64,000 nucleotides of DNA from CAMAVH01 sp036500145 (GCA_036500145.1 DASYCO010000077.1:102174-166173), one strand, 5' to 3'. Positions 24,362-34,176 are shown, counted from the first letter of the stretch. The notes: a model not told the origin generated them from the sequence alone. Translations and numbers: made by a program.

Positions 24362-25722
24362 AGATCCTCGGCATGCCTATCCCCTTCACCGGCGCGCGCC
24401 AGAAGGCTATGCAGATGGTTAGCGGGGGCCGCGAGGGCTGGTTTCCTCTCATCGTGCGCGAACCATTCGCCGGCGCCTGGCAGAAGAACCTGGAGGTCAG
24501 CAACAGACTGGTCGTGACCTTTCATGCGGTCTTTAACTGCATGACCCTGATCGCTTCCGACATCTCGAAGCTGCGCGTCAAGCTTGTGCAACAAGTCGGC
24601 GGGATCTGGACCGAGGTGACGAATCCCGCATACTCGCCGGTGCTGCGCAAGCCGAACGCCTATCAGAACCGCATCCAATTCATTGCATCCTGGGTGCTGT
24701 CGAAGCTGATGACCGGCAACACCTACGTGCTGAAGGTGCGGGACGGGCGCAACGTCGTCGTGGCGATGCACATCCTGGATCCGAACCGCTGCTTGCCCCT
24801 CGTCGCGGATGACGGCAGCGTCTTCTACCAGCTCAGCTGCGATCGCCTGGCGGGCTTCGAGGAGGACATCATCGTTCCAGCGCGCGAGATCATCCATGAT
24901 CGCTGGAACTGCCTCTTCCATCCGCTCGTCGGCTTGTCGCCGATCATCGCCTGCGGATTGGCCGCTACGCAGGGCCTCAACATCCAGAAGAACTCGGCAT
25001 TGCTGTTCGCGAACAACTCGCGGCCGAGCGGGCTGCTGGTGGCGCCGGGGTCCGTGGACGACGACACCGCTGCCCGCATGAAGAGCAAATGGGAGGAAAA
25101 CTATGGCGGCAACAACGTCGGTCGCGTCGCCGTCCTTGGCAACGGTCTCAAGTTTGAGGCCATGACCATGAACGCTGTGGACGCGCAAATGGTCGAGCAG
25201 CTGAAGTGGTCGGCCGCGACCTGCTGCTCGACCTTCCACATGCCGCTCTACAAAGTCGGCCTGGGCGATCTGCCGGCCGACACGAGCATTCAGGCGCTCA
25301 ACCTCGAATATTACAGCGAGTGCCTGCAGGCCCTGATCGAATCGGCGGAACTTTGCCTCGACGAAGGGCTCGAGATGGCGTCGGACATGGGCACCGAGTT
25401 CGATACCGACGGGCTGCTGCGCATGGACAGCGTGGCGCAGATGGAAGTCCTCGACAAGTCGAAGGGAATCCTCTCCCCGAACGAGCAGCGCATGAAGCTC
25501 AACTTCGGGCCGGTGCCTGGTGGCGGAAGCCCCTACCTGCAGCAGCAGAATTTCAGCTTGGAAGCTCTCGCCAAGCGAGACGCGCAGGATGACCCGTTCA
25601 AGAAAGACGTCGGCACTCAGCCGGCGCCGGACGCGCGGGCTCCGTCCTCAGGCGAAGATCCTGCGAAGCGGTTCTTCGCTGCTGCGACTTCCAAATTCCT
25701 TGAGGCCTTGCATCATGCCTGA
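24358..25722 (+). CDS. HK97-family portal protein
   Basis: 454 residues, normal size. FHAVFNCMTLIASDISKLRV, then AYQNRIQFIASW and ALLFANNSRPSGLL match the portal core. It forms the dodecameric ring through which DNA passes. Unusually the gene lies after the capsid gene rather than before it. Confidence 0.93.
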   Translation: MKILGMPIPFTGARQKAMQMVSGGREGWFPLIVREPFAGAWQKNLEVSNRLVVTFHAVFNCMTLIASDISKLRVKLVQQVGGIWTEVTNPAYSPVLRKPNAYQNRIQFIASWVLSKLMTGNTYVLKVRDGRNVVVAMHILDPNRCLPLVADDGSVFYQLSCDRLAGFEEDIIVPAREIIHDRWNCLFHPLVGLSPIIACGLAATQGLNIQKNSALLFANNSRPSGLLVAPGSVDDDTAARMKSKWEENYGGNNVGRVAVLGNGLKFEAMTMNAVDAQMVEQLKWSAATCCSTFHMPLYKVGLGDLPADTSIQALNLEYYSECLQALIESAELCLDEGLEMASDMGTEFDTDGLLRMDSVAQMEVLDKSKGILSPNEQRMKLNFGPVPGGGSPYLQQQNFSLEALAKRDAQDDPFKKDVGTQPAPDARAPSSGEDPAKRFFAAATSKFLEALHHA

Positions 25723-26455
25723 CGCGCAGAAAATGGCTGACGACTTGTTCGATGCCGTGAAGGCTTACCTTGACGCCTCGGTCGAGGCGATCGTGCGCCG
25801 GCTGGAATCAGTCGAAGCGCGAGAGCCTGCTCGCGGCGAAAAGGGGGAGACGGGGGCGGCCGGCAATGATGGCCTGGCCGGTGCGCAAGGCGAGCGTGGC
25901 GGTGATGGTCCCCAGGGCGTGGCCGGCCCGCAGGGCGAGGCCGGTCACGCAGGAGCCGCCGGGGTAGCCGGCGAAGCAGGCCCACAGGGCGAGAAGGGCC
26001 TGCCCGGTGCCGATGGCATTGGCCTGGCCGGCGCATTCATCGACAGAGACGGGGGCCTAGTTCTGATGATGACTAACGGCCAGAGCAAGGTGCTCGGCCC
26101 GGTCATCGGCAAGGACGGCCAAGCCGGCAAGGACGGCGCCGACGGCTGCGACGGTTTCGGGTTCGACGACCTGGAGATGCTGCACGACGGCGAGCGTGGT
26201 TTCACCATGCGCTTCACGCGCGGCGAGCAGGTCAAGGAATTCGCCTTCAGCATTCCCGTGGTCCTCGACCGCGGCGTCTTCAAGGAAGGCGAGGCCTACA
26301 GGCAGGGCGACGGCGTGACCATGGGCGGCTCGTTCTGGATCGCCAGGACGGACACGACAGCACGCCCCGGCGACGGCGAGACCTGGCGCTTGGCGGTTAA
26401 GAAAGGGCGAGACGCCAAGGAGCCGGTAAAGATCGGGACGCGCGCCAATGGATGA
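25715..26455 (+). CDS. Collagen-like protein with carbohydrate-binding-type C-terminus
   Basis: 246 residues. After a helical N-terminus (about 40 residues) come 20 uninterrupted Gly-X-Y triplets (GEKGETGAAGNDG ... GLPGADG), a short globular part, six further triplets (GKDGQAGKDGADG), then a C-terminal module (GEAYRQGDGVTMGGSFWIA ... PGDGETWRLAVKKG) that fits the CBM5/12-like fold. Such trimeric rods often decorate phage heads or tails and bind surface glycans. It sits between portal and connector genes. Confidence 0.85.
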   Translation: MPDAQKMADDLFDAVKAYLDASVEAIVRRLESVEAREPARGEKGETGAAGNDGLAGAQGERGGDGPQGVAGPQGEAGHAGAAGVAGEAGPQGEKGLPGADGIGLAGAFIDRDGGLVLMMTNGQSKVLGPVIGKDGQAGKDGADGCDGFGFDDLEMLHDGERGFTMRFTRGEQVKEFAFSIPVVLDRGVFKEGEAYRQGDGVTMGGSFWIARTDTTARPGDGETWRLAVKKGRDAKEPVKIGTRANG

Positions 26456-27080
26456 TTACCGTAGCCTCAAGGTCACGACGCAGGCCGCGTCAGTCGATCT
26501 GATCAGCCTGGCCAATCTGAAGGCCGCCCTCAACATCACGGACACCTCCCTCGACGCCTTCCTGCAAAGCGAGATTACCGCTGCCAGCGGTGTTGTCGCC
26601 GCAGCATGTAATCGCACGCTGGTCAATGAAGTCGTCGAAGAGACGATTCGATACGTGCATCCCTACCGCCGGCGCGCCGCTCTTCGCCTGACTCGATATC
26701 CGATCGTTGCAGTGAGCATGGTCACGGTCGACGGCGTGGACCTGTCTGACAGCGATTATGAGGTCGTCAATCAGTCGGGGTTCCTGCAGCGCCTGTCCAA
26801 CGATGGGATCATCCAATGGAGCGGCAGCAAGGTCGTCGTCGCCTATAGCGGAGGGTTCACTCTCGGCGCGAACGTTCCTAGCGGACTATCCGAAGCCGTC
26901 ACCCGCATGGTGAAGGCGAAATACTACGCTCAGAGCCGAGATCCGATGATCAAGGGTGAGGATGTCGTTGGCGTCGGCTCGACGCAGTATTGGGTCGGCA
27001 GCGCGCCCGGCGGCGGCGATGCGGGACTGCCGGCCGACATCATGGGACTGATCAGCCCCTTCCGCGAACTGCCGGTCTGA
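26448..27080 (+). CDS. Head-tail connector (gp6-like)
   Basis: 210 residues. ISLANLKAALNITDTSLDAF plus ITAASGVVAAACNR match the helical adaptor family that binds below the portal. RYPIVAVSMVTVDGV is a second typical block. Overlaps the collagen-like gene by eight bases. Confidence 0.85.
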   Translation: MDDYRSLKVTTQAASVDLISLANLKAALNITDTSLDAFLQSEITAASGVVAAACNRTLVNEVVEETIRYVHPYRRRAALRLTRYPIVAVSMVTVDGVDLSDSDYEVVNQSGFLQRLSNDGIIQWSGSKVVVAYSGGFTLGANVPSGLSEAVTRMVKAKYYAQSRDPMIKGEDVVGVGSTQYWVGSAPGGGDAGLPADIMGLISPFRELPV

Positions 27081-27081
27081 C

Positions 27082-27411
27082 ATGACCCCCGCAGCCGCAA
27101 TCGCCATGCTCGACCGTCAGCTCGCCGAGCATGGGGGCGACATCCTCCTGACGCGCGCCGCTCCCGCTGCCTCTACCACCGTCCGTGCCCAGGTGCGCGG
27201 CTATAGCGGCGCCGAGCTGGCCGGCTCGATCCAGCAGGGCGACAGCAGGGTCATCCTCTCGCCGACCCAGCTCAATGCCGCCGCGCCGCCATGGCTGCCG
27301 CAGCGCGACGACAAGGCCGTCATCGACGGCAAGACCTTCAACATCGAAGACGCCGTTCCGACACGCCTTGCCGGCGTCCTGGTGCGGCTTGACCTGCAGG
27401 TGCGCGGATGA
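27082..27411 (+). CDS. Head closure / head-tail joining protein
   Basis: 109 residues. GDSRVILSPTQLNAAAPPWL then DKAVIDGKTFNIEDA is the pattern of the small beta-barrel stopper proteins that seal the connector. Place directly after the gp6-like gene supports it. Confidence 0.75.
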   Translation: MTPAAAIAMLDRQLAEHGGDILLTRAAPAASTTVRAQVRGYSGAELAGSIQQGDSRVILSPTQLNAAAPPWLPQRDDKAVIDGKTFNIEDAVPTRLAGVLVRLDLQVRG

Positions 27412-28067
27412 GCATGAAGACCGCCGCCGCCTTCGAGCGCAGCCTGGCCGTCGCCACGGCCGGCCTCAGCCCGGAGCAGATCAGCGCGCGCCTCGCCGTC
27501 ATCGCCAAGGACGCGCTGTCCGCCGCCATATCTTCCGGCGAAGCGCCGAATCGCTACGTCCGCTCGGTCAACGGCCGCGTCGGCGCCGCCGAAGAGAGCG
27601 TCGAGGCCCCGGGCCCCATCGTCTACCAGTTCTCCTACCTGGAGGAGGCGGCGCTCTACGCGCTCAAGTTCGCCCAGCTGCAGTCGCCCGTGCTGTCAGG
27701 CGCCTACCGCAAGTCCTGGTTCGTCATGGTCGACGGCAAGGTCTGGGTCGAGGGCGCCGACATTCCGCTTGGCGCCGAGGTCATCGTCACCAATGACAGG
27801 CCCTATCACCGCAAGGTCGACGTCGGCGCCATGAAGGGCATGCGCGTGCCGCCGCACATCATCGACGTGACGATGCAGCAGCTCCGCCGCCTGTTCGGCA
27901 ATTCGATCAAGGTCCAGTCGCGCTTCGTCACCCTGAAGGATGGCTATGTGCTCAAGGGCCGCCACGTTCGCCGTGGCGCCGCGCTGGCGCGCCGCGGCGG
28001 CGCCCGCAAGGACACGCGCGCCGGCCAGCAGATCACCTATCCCGCCCTCGTCATCACCATCGCCTGA
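27408..28067 (+). CDS. Neck / tail completion protein (HK97 gp10-like)
   Basis: 219 residues, ATGA overlap with the closure gene. The middle (SPVLSGAYRKSWFVMVDG then YHRKVDVGAMKG) fits gp10-type minor tail proteins; the C-terminal region is basic (GRHVRRGAALARRGGARK). Family assigned by position and pattern only. Confidence 0.7.
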   Translation: MSMKTAAAFERSLAVATAGLSPEQISARLAVIAKDALSAAISSGEAPNRYVRSVNGRVGAAEESVEAPGPIVYQFSYLEEAALYALKFAQLQSPVLSGAYRKSWFVMVDGKVWVEGADIPLGAEVIVTNDRPYHRKVDVGAMKGMRVPPHIIDVTMQQLRRLFGNSIKVQSRFVTLKDGYVLKGRHVRRGAALARRGGARKDTRAGQQITYPALVITIA

Positions 28068-28081
28068 GCGGAGCCGCTGCC

Positions 28082-28504
28082 ATGTCCTCCGCCACCGCTT
28101 ACAACGCGCTGCACGATTTCCTCGAGGTGGCGTGGGACGCTGGCCCGGCCCCGCTGGTCTATGAGAACGAGAAGTTCGACAAGCCCGAGCCGCCGGCCCC
28201 CTGGATCTACGTCGAGGTCATCGGAACGCTGTTCGACGCCGCCAGCATCGGCGCTGGCGACGACGAGTCGAACCTCTACCGCGAGGACGGCCAGGTCTTC
28301 TTCCATGTTTTCGTGCCCAAGGGCAGCGGTTCGGTCACCGCGCGCGGCCTCGGCGAGCAGCTCGCCACGCTCTTCCGGGGCCGCGAGCTGCTCGGCGGCA
28401 AGATGATCTTCCCCTCCGCATCGATCGGCGACAACGCCGTCGGCTCCGACGACGGCAACTGGTGGCGGATGACCGCCGCCATCGCCTTCCAGCGCGAAGA
28501 CTGA
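28082..28504 (+). CDS. Tail terminator protein
   Basis: 140 residues. PPAPWIYVEVIGTLFDAASIG and the length fit tail terminator proteins, which cap the tail tube and join it to the head. Upstream of the tube gene as usual. Confidence 0.75.
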   Translation: MSSATAYNALHDFLEVAWDAGPAPLVYENEKFDKPEPPAPWIYVEVIGTLFDAASIGAGDDESNLYREDGQVFFHVFVPKGSGSVTARGLGEQLATLFRGRELLGGKMIFPSASIGDNAVGSDDGNWWRMTAAIAFQRED

Positions 28505-28628
28505 CCCGACAGCGCTGACGCCATTCCTTCCGCCGGCATCCCGCCCATCCCGGTGCAGAAGACCGCCCTTGGGCAAGGCGCCCGCCGCCGTTGGATGACG
28601 CGGCTGTGCCCCTAATGGAGAACGAACG

Positions 28629-30092
28629 ATGACGACTGCGAACCGTGTGCGCATCTCGCTGGTGCGCGAGACGACCCTGGGCGTGACCCCGACGACGCCG
28701 CGCATGCGCACCGAGCGCATCACCGGCGAATCGCTGAAATACGCCCCGGCCTTCGACCAGTCGGAGGAGCTGCGGGCCGACCGCATGAACGCCGACCCGA
28801 TCAAGGTGAACGAGAACACCGACGGCGGCCTCAATTTCGAGCTGTCCTATCCGGTCGACAAGGCGGCCTTTTCGGAACGCCTCTGCAGCCTCATGTTCAA
28901 CGACTGGGTGAACACGCCGGCCCGCGACAACGACGGCACGGCCGACAGCGCCATCACCGGCATCGTGGCCTCCAGCGACAGCTACACGGTTCTCACCGGC
29001 ACGGCCTTCGTGCCCGGGCACCTGGTGCGGGCCACCGGCTTCGCCATCGCCGGGAACAACGGCATCTTCGCCGCCCAGGCCGGCTCCGGCGCCACCGCAG
29101 TCGTCGCGCCGGCCTCGCCCGGCCTTGCCGACGAGGCGGCGCCGCCCGCCGCCGCCCGCCTCAAGGTCGTCGGCTTCCAGGGCGACAGCGGCGACATCGA
29201 AGCCACCGCCCAGGGGCTCGCCTCCACCGACCTCGATTTCACCACCCTGGGCCTCACGGCGGGCCAGTGGCTCAAGATCGGCGGCACGGCGACCGGCGAC
29301 AAGTTCGCCACCGCCGCCCTCAATGCCTGGGTGCGCGTCACGTCCGTGGCGCAAAACCTGATCGGCCTCGACAACCTGCCGGGCGCCTGGGCGACCGACG
29401 ACGGCGCCGGCAAGACCCTGAAGGTCTTCTTCGGCGACTGGATCAGGAATGGCGTCACCCGCATCTCGCACTCGACCGAGCGCAGCTTCCTCGGCCAGGC
29501 CGTGCCGACGCACATCCTCAGCCGCGGCCTCGTCGTGAACAGCATGGACCTCTCCATCCAGAGCGGCCAGAAGGTGACCGGCTCTTTCGACATGATGGGC
29601 ATGACGAGCGATCAGGGCACGGCCGCCTACGGCTCGACCTATGCTGACGCCACCACGAATCCGGTCATGGCCGGCAGCGTCAACGTCGGCCGCATCGCCG
29701 AGAGCGGCACGGCCATCGTCGCCCCCAACTGGGCGCAGTCCCTGGCGCTCAACGTCAACAACAGCCTGCGCAAGCAGCTCGCCGTCGACAGCCTGGGCGC
29801 CGTCAACATCGAGCCCGGCGACGTGGCGGTGACCGGCACCGTCCAGAGCTACTTCGGCTCGAACGCGCTCTACGCCAAGCTGCTGGCCGGCACTGTCGGC
29901 GCCCTCAATAGCCGGCTGGCCAAGAACGGCCAGGCCATCGTCTTCCAGCTGCCGCGCGTGACCTTCACCGACGGCTCGCCCAACGCCCAGCAGAAGAACA
30001 GCGACGTGGTCCTGCCGCTCGCCTTCCAGGCCTCCCTCGACACGCTGACCCAGGCCCACGTCTGGATCGACCGCCTCGAATACTTCGAATAA
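28629..30092 (+). CDS. Major tail tube protein
   Basis: 487 residues, long for a tube protein. The N-terminus (RISLVRETTLGVTPTTPRMR) and NENTDGGLNFELSYP are typical of tube proteins of rhizobial siphoviruses. The 170-residue middle part with two repeated TGFAIAGNNG-like segments may be an inserted surface domain. GGAG-type site before the ATG. A 124-base gap precedes the gene without clear signals. Confidence 0.82.
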   Translation: MTTANRVRISLVRETTLGVTPTTPRMRTERITGESLKYAPAFDQSEELRADRMNADPIKVNENTDGGLNFELSYPVDKAAFSERLCSLMFNDWVNTPARDNDGTADSAITGIVASSDSYTVLTGTAFVPGHLVRATGFAIAGNNGIFAAQAGSGATAVVAPASPGLADEAAPPAAARLKVVGFQGDSGDIEATAQGLASTDLDFTTLGLTAGQWLKIGGTATGDKFATAALNAWVRVTSVAQNLIGLDNLPGAWATDDGAGKTLKVFFGDWIRNGVTRISHSTERSFLGQAVPTHILSRGLVVNSMDLSIQSGQKVTGSFDMMGMTSDQGTAAYGSTYADATTNPVMAGSVNVGRIAESGTAIVAPNWAQSLALNVNNSLRKQLAVDSLGAVNIEPGDVAVTGTVQSYFGSNALYAKLLAGTVGALNSRLAKNGQAIVFQLPRVTFTDGSPNAQQKNSDVVLPLAFQASLDTLTQAHVWIDRLEYFE

Positions 30093-30125
30093 CGCCATCC
30101 GCCCCCACAGGCGGACCCAGGCACT

Positions 30126-30160
30126 CGCGCACGGCGTGCGCGGGCGCTTCGCATGCGAAG
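30126..30160. repeat. Two adjacent palindromes in the tube-chaperone gap
   Basis: CGCGCACGGCGTGCGCG (30126-30142) shares its core with sites at 8239 and 16830. CTTCGCATGCGAAG (30147-30160) is a 14-base perfect palindrome. They lie in the 116-base gap after the tail tube gene. No T-run follows. Confidence 0.6.
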
Positions 30161-30208
30161 GGGCGGCGGTGTGGGCCGCCGCCCTGCTTCCCCACAGAAG
30201 GAACCCCG

Positions 30209-30664
30209 ATGACCATCAAGTTGACCTCTCTCAAGGCGGACGTCGCCGCCGAAACCGAAGGCCAATGGCAGGACGTCCCGGACCTGCCGGGCGTCCGCTT
30301 TCGCGTTCGCAGCTTCAATTACGGGCCTTATCAAGCCGCGAAGTCCATGGTCGAGGCCCGCTGGGCCCGCAAGTACGGGCGCGAACCAGTACCGATGAAC
30401 GAAAGCCTGATCGAGAACGGCAAGCTCTACGCCAAGCATATCTTGCTGGAGTGGGATGGTTTGGATCAGCCCTACAGCCCTGACCTGGCGCTGCAGCTCT
30501 TCACTGATCCGGCCTATCGCCAGATGCAGGAGCATCTGCGCTATGCCGCCTCGCGTGTCGGCCTCGGCGAGATCGAGTTCGCCGACGAATCCGCAAAAAA
30601 CTCCGGCGGGCTTTCCGGTACGACCTCGGCCGTGGAAGCTCAGACCCCTGGCTCGCCGAGCTAG
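30209..30664 (+). CDS. Tail assembly chaperone, short form (gpG-like)
   Basis: 151 residues. The zero-frame product ends ...AKNSGGLSGT...GSPS. Typical acidic helical chaperone that binds the tape measure protein. It lies between the tube and tape measure genes and holds the slippery site A AAA AAC (30595-30601) near its end. Confidence 0.85.
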   Translation: MTIKLTSLKADVAAETEGQWQDVPDLPGVRFRVRSFNYGPYQAAKSMVEARWARKYGREPVPMNESLIENGKLYAKHILLEWDGLDQPYSPDLALQLFTDPAYRQMQEHLRYAASRVGLGEIEFADESAKNSGGLSGTTSAVEAQTPGSPS

Positions 30665-30957
30665 CCGACGAGGAACCGGAGGCCGCCGGCTTCATCGCGC
30701 CGCGGCCTCCGGACGCGGAATGGCCGGCCTGGGCCGGCTTCATCCGCAGCGCCTGGATCGACCTCCAGACGGAACGGCCCATCACCATGGGTGGCCCTGG
30801 TCCCATTCCCTGGTCGGCCGTCGACCGCTACGCCCGCCGCTACGAGATGGGCGCGGCGGACTTCGAACTGCTGCTCGCCATGTTGCGCGAGCTCTCCGCT
30901 GAACAGCTAGACCACGAAAAGACGAGGCCGACGAATGCCAGCAGCAGTTCGCCTTGA
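30209..30957 (+). CDS. Tail assembly chaperone, frameshifted long form (gpGT-like)
   Basis: A -1 shift at A AAA AAC (30595-30601) joins 30209-30601 with 30601-30957, giving about 249 residues. The -1 frame is open for 118 further codons (KKLRRAFRYDLGRG..., DPWLAELADEEPEAAGF...). DPWLAELADE and WSAVDRYARRYEMG are recurrent in the second chaperone of alphaproteobacterial phages. It overlaps the tape measure start by 23 bases. The shift is predicted, not shown. Confidence 0.85.
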
Positions 30958-33900
30958 GAGCCTGCGCGTCAGCGCGGACCTCGACACGTCGAAGTACGTC
31001 CAGGGCGCAAATGCCAAGGTCGCTGCCGACGGCGCCATGGTCGACAGCGCCAAGGCGGTCGACAGCGCCGTGCAGACCACGGAAACCCGGCTGACGCAGA
31101 GCGCCACGGCGCTCGACCGCGTCACCCGGGCCGTGGACCCTGCGGCGGCGGCGAATGCCAAGCTGGCCCAGGCGCAGTCGACATTGCAGCGCGGCCTGGA
31201 ACAGGGGCGCATCACCCAGGAGCGCTACAACGAACTCCTGGTTCTCACCCAGCAGCGCTATGTCGGTCAGGGCCGCGCCCTCAACGACAACGTCGCCGGC
31301 CTCTCGCGCTATCGTTCGGGCATCCAGCAGGCCGGCTATCAGGTCGGCGACTTCGCCGTCCAGGTCGCCAGCGGCCAGAACGGCCTTGTGGCCTTCACCC
31401 AGCAGGCGAGCCAGCTCCTTCAGGTCTTCGGCCCATACGGCGCCGTCGCCGGCGCGGCGCTCGCCATCACGGGAGCGCTCGGCGTGGCGTTTTTGCGGAC
31501 GGGCGAAAGCGCGGGCGACACCAAGAAGGCGACGCAGGAGTACGGTCAGGCACTCGAAACCGTGAACAGCATCATGCTGTCCTCGGAAGACGCCTCGCGC
31601 GCGAAGGCGCTGAGCGACCGGGACGAGGCGGCTGGCGTCCTTCTCAAGAAGAAGGCCCTCGACGACGAGGCAGCGTCCCTGAAGGCGTCGACGGCAGCCC
31701 GGCTGGCCAATGTCGCCGCGCAGGATACGTCGCATACGCGTTTGACGACGCGCTCGCTCGGCCGCACGGCCACCGCCGGATTTGGCGGCCCTGCTCCGGA
31801 CCAGGCTTCCGCTGATACGGCGGCCGCCAAGGCGCGCGGGGATCTCGTCGCGGCTAACGAGGCGGCGGGAGAACTTCAAGACAAGATCGACGCCTTGCAG
31901 AGTGGCGTCGACGTCAACCAAATCTTCAAGGACAACGACAAGCTCTACGCCTTCCGCGATGGCCTCCAGGACGCCTTGAACCTCGCCAAGGCGACGACCA
32001 GCGAAGACAAGGTCCAGGTCGAGATGGCCAAGGCGCGCCGTGACTATGCGGCGAGCCTGACCCCAGAGCTCGACAAGCAGCTCGAATCCATTCTTCGGCA
32101 GACCCAGGCGGTGAAGGACGCGGCCGAGGCGGACAAAGATCGCCTCAAGTTCACGCAGGCGATCATCGACGAGCTCGACTCCGACCGCGAAAAGCAGGCT
32201 GCCAACGACAACAAGCGCAACCAGGCGGTCGAGAAATACATCGACGGCCTGGAGAGCACGGCGACGCTGGAACAGCAGAGCGGCGTCGAGAAGGACATCC
32301 AGCGCGCCACCATCGAAGCGCAGAACAAGTTGTTCGACGAGCAGGGCGTCAAGCTGCGTGACCTGTCGGACATCGAGAAGGACCGCATCTCGACTGCCGT
32401 GCGCCTGAAGGACGCGGCCGACCAGCAGCAGAAGGCGAACGACCAGGCCGTCAAGGAGAACGAGCGCGCCGCCAAGCGCGCGACCGATAGCATCACGGAC
32501 TACGCGGCGGACACGATCTTCGATCGCCTGACCGGTCGGGCGCAGAGCTTGTGGGAATCCTTCAAGGACTTCGCCTTCCGCGCCATCGCCGACATCGCCG
32601 CGCAGGCGCTCATTCGCCCCATCGTCGTGCCGATCATCAACAGCATCATCGGCACCGGGGGCGCCGCCGCCGGGGGTGTCGCCGGGTCCGGCAGTAGCGG
32701 CGGGCTCGGCGGCCTGCTCAATGGCGGCTCGTCCCTGTTCTCGTTGGGCGACAAGGCGGGCCTGTTCGGCAATACCTTCTCAGGCATCGGCAGCGGCATC
32801 ACTGGCGCCATCGACAGCTTCGGCACCAGCCTCGGCTTTGCCGGCGCTTTGCCCGGGGCCGGCGGCCTCGGCGGCCTTGGCATGACCGGGGCCTTGGTCG
32901 ACGTTCCGGTCGCAGACGGCGCCTATCTCGGACTGTCTACAAGCGCCGGCGGCTCCTTCGGCGGCGCGACCCTGAGCAGCTTCCTCGGCGGCGCCGGCCT
33001 CGGCTTCGGCGCCGGTACGTTGCTCAACAGCCTTGTCGGCGGCAAGTCCACCGGCGGCACCATCGGTTCAGGCGCCGGCGCCCTGGCTGGAGCCGCCATT
33101 GGCTCGATCATCCCGGGCGTCGGCACCATCCTCGGCGGCCTCATCGGCGGCGCTGGCGGCGGCTTGCTTGGCGGACTCATCGGTCCCGGCAAGGGCTTCT
33201 CGGGCGGCCAGATCAATCTCGCCACCAACTCGTCCGGCGACCTCATCCGCACCAATTCCGGCTTCAAGAAGGGCGACCAGGCCGGCGCCGAACAGTTCGC
33301 CGATCAGTTCCTCGGCCAGATCAACGGCCTGTTCGACCAGCTCGGCCTGAAATTCTCGGGCAAGGGCAACTTCGCGCGCCTCAACTTCGGCGACGGCGCG
33401 CAGTCGGTCGAATCGAGCCTCGGCGAGATCCTCGCCCATGGCGGCATCCAGTCGGGCGACGCCTCGCTCGACAAGATGATCGCAGGGCTTGACCGCTCCG
33501 GCTCGGCCGACGACATCACCGCGCGCCTCAGTCGCCTGGTCACGACCTTCAAGGCGCTCGACGCGCTCAACGGCACGGCAGCGGGCCAGCCGGTCGATCC
33601 GCTGGCCGACACGCTCGGCCAGATCAACGACCAGTTCAACAGCCTGCGCAGCAGCGCGCAGGAGTTCGGCCTCGCCCTCGGCAAGCTCGACGAGGCCCAG
33701 GCCGCCGCCGTCAAGCAGGCCGAGGACAGCTACCGCGCCACCGTCGCCCAGCCCTACCTGGCGGCCTCCGGCGGCATCGTCGACTTCCTCAATTCCCAGG
33801 CTTTGTCGGCCACGGCGACCGGCTCGCCGCAAGATCGGCTCAACGAAGCCCAGCGGCAGTACGACGACCTGCTCGGCCGCGCCCAGACCGACCCCACGCT

Positions 33901-34174
33901 GTCCGGCACGCTGACGCAGTCGGCCGGAACGCTGCTCAGCCTCGGCCGCGACACGCTCGCCTCGACCCCCGCTTATGCATCCCTCGAATCGTCCGTGAAG
34001 AGCGGGCTGCTCGCCATCGCCGACAAGTTCAGCTCCGACGGCTTCATCGACGCCCAGGTCGAGGCGACGCGCCAGCAGACCCAGCAGCAGGTGGCGGCGA
34101 TCAACACCGTCAACGACAGCATCCAGCTCCTGCGCCGCGAGATCGCCTTGCTCACCGCGAAGATCGGAACCTGA
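30935..34174 (+). CDS. Tape measure protein
   Basis: 1079 residues. Helical N-terminus (VSADLDTSKYVQGANAKVAA) typical of tape measures, coiled-coil stretch to about residue 520, then a glycine-rich hydrophobic region with several possible membrane segments (about residues 560-780) and a helical C-terminus. It sets tail length; at about 1.5 Angstrom per residue it predicts a tail near 160 nm. The tail chaperones directly upstream guide its assembly. Confidence 0.93.
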   Translation: MPAAVRLESLRVSADLDTSKYVQGANAKVAADGAMVDSAKAVDSAVQTTETRLTQSATALDRVTRAVDPAAAANAKLAQAQSTLQRGLEQGRITQERYNELLVLTQQRYVGQGRALNDNVAGLSRYRSGIQQAGYQVGDFAVQVASGQNGLVAFTQQASQLLQVFGPYGAVAGAALAITGALGVAFLRTGESAGDTKKATQEYGQALETVNSIMLSSEDASRAKALSDRDEAAGVLLKKKALDDEAASLKASTAARLANVAAQDTSHTRLTTRSLGRTATAGFGGPAPDQASADTAAAKARGDLVAANEAAGELQDKIDALQSGVDVNQIFKDNDKLYAFRDGLQDALNLAKATTSEDKVQVEMAKARRDYAASLTPELDKQLESILRQTQAVKDAAEADKDRLKFTQAIIDELDSDREKQAANDNKRNQAVEKYIDGLESTATLEQQSGVEKDIQRATIEAQNKLFDEQGVKLRDLSDIEKDRISTAVRLKDAADQQQKANDQAVKENERAAKRATDSITDYAADTIFDRLTGRAQSLWESFKDFAFRAIADIAAQALIRPIVVPIINSIIGTGGAAAGGVAGSGSSGGLGGLLNGGSSLFSLGDKAGLFGNTFSGIGSGITGAIDSFGTSLGFAGALPGAGGLGGLGMTGALVDVPVADGAYLGLSTSAGGSFGGATLSSFLGGAGLGFGAGTLLNSLVGGKSTGGTIGSGAGALAGAAIGSIIPGVGTILGGLIGGAGGGLLGGLIGPGKGFSGGQINLATNSSGDLIRTNSGFKKGDQAGAEQFADQFLGQINGLFDQLGLKFSGKGNFARLNFGDGAQSVESSLGEILAHGGIQSGDASLDKMIAGLDRSGSADDITARLSRLVTTFKALDALNGTAAGQPVDPLADTLGQINDQFNSLRSSAQEFGLALGKLDEAQAAAVKQAEDSYRATVAQPYLAASGGIVDFLNSQALSATATGSPQDRLNEAQRQYDDLLGRAQTDPTLSGTLTQSAGTLLSLGRDTLASTPAYASLESSVKSGLLAIADKFSSDGFIDAQVEATRQQTQQQVAAINTVNDSIQLLRREIALLTAKIGT

Positions 34175-34176
34175 CC

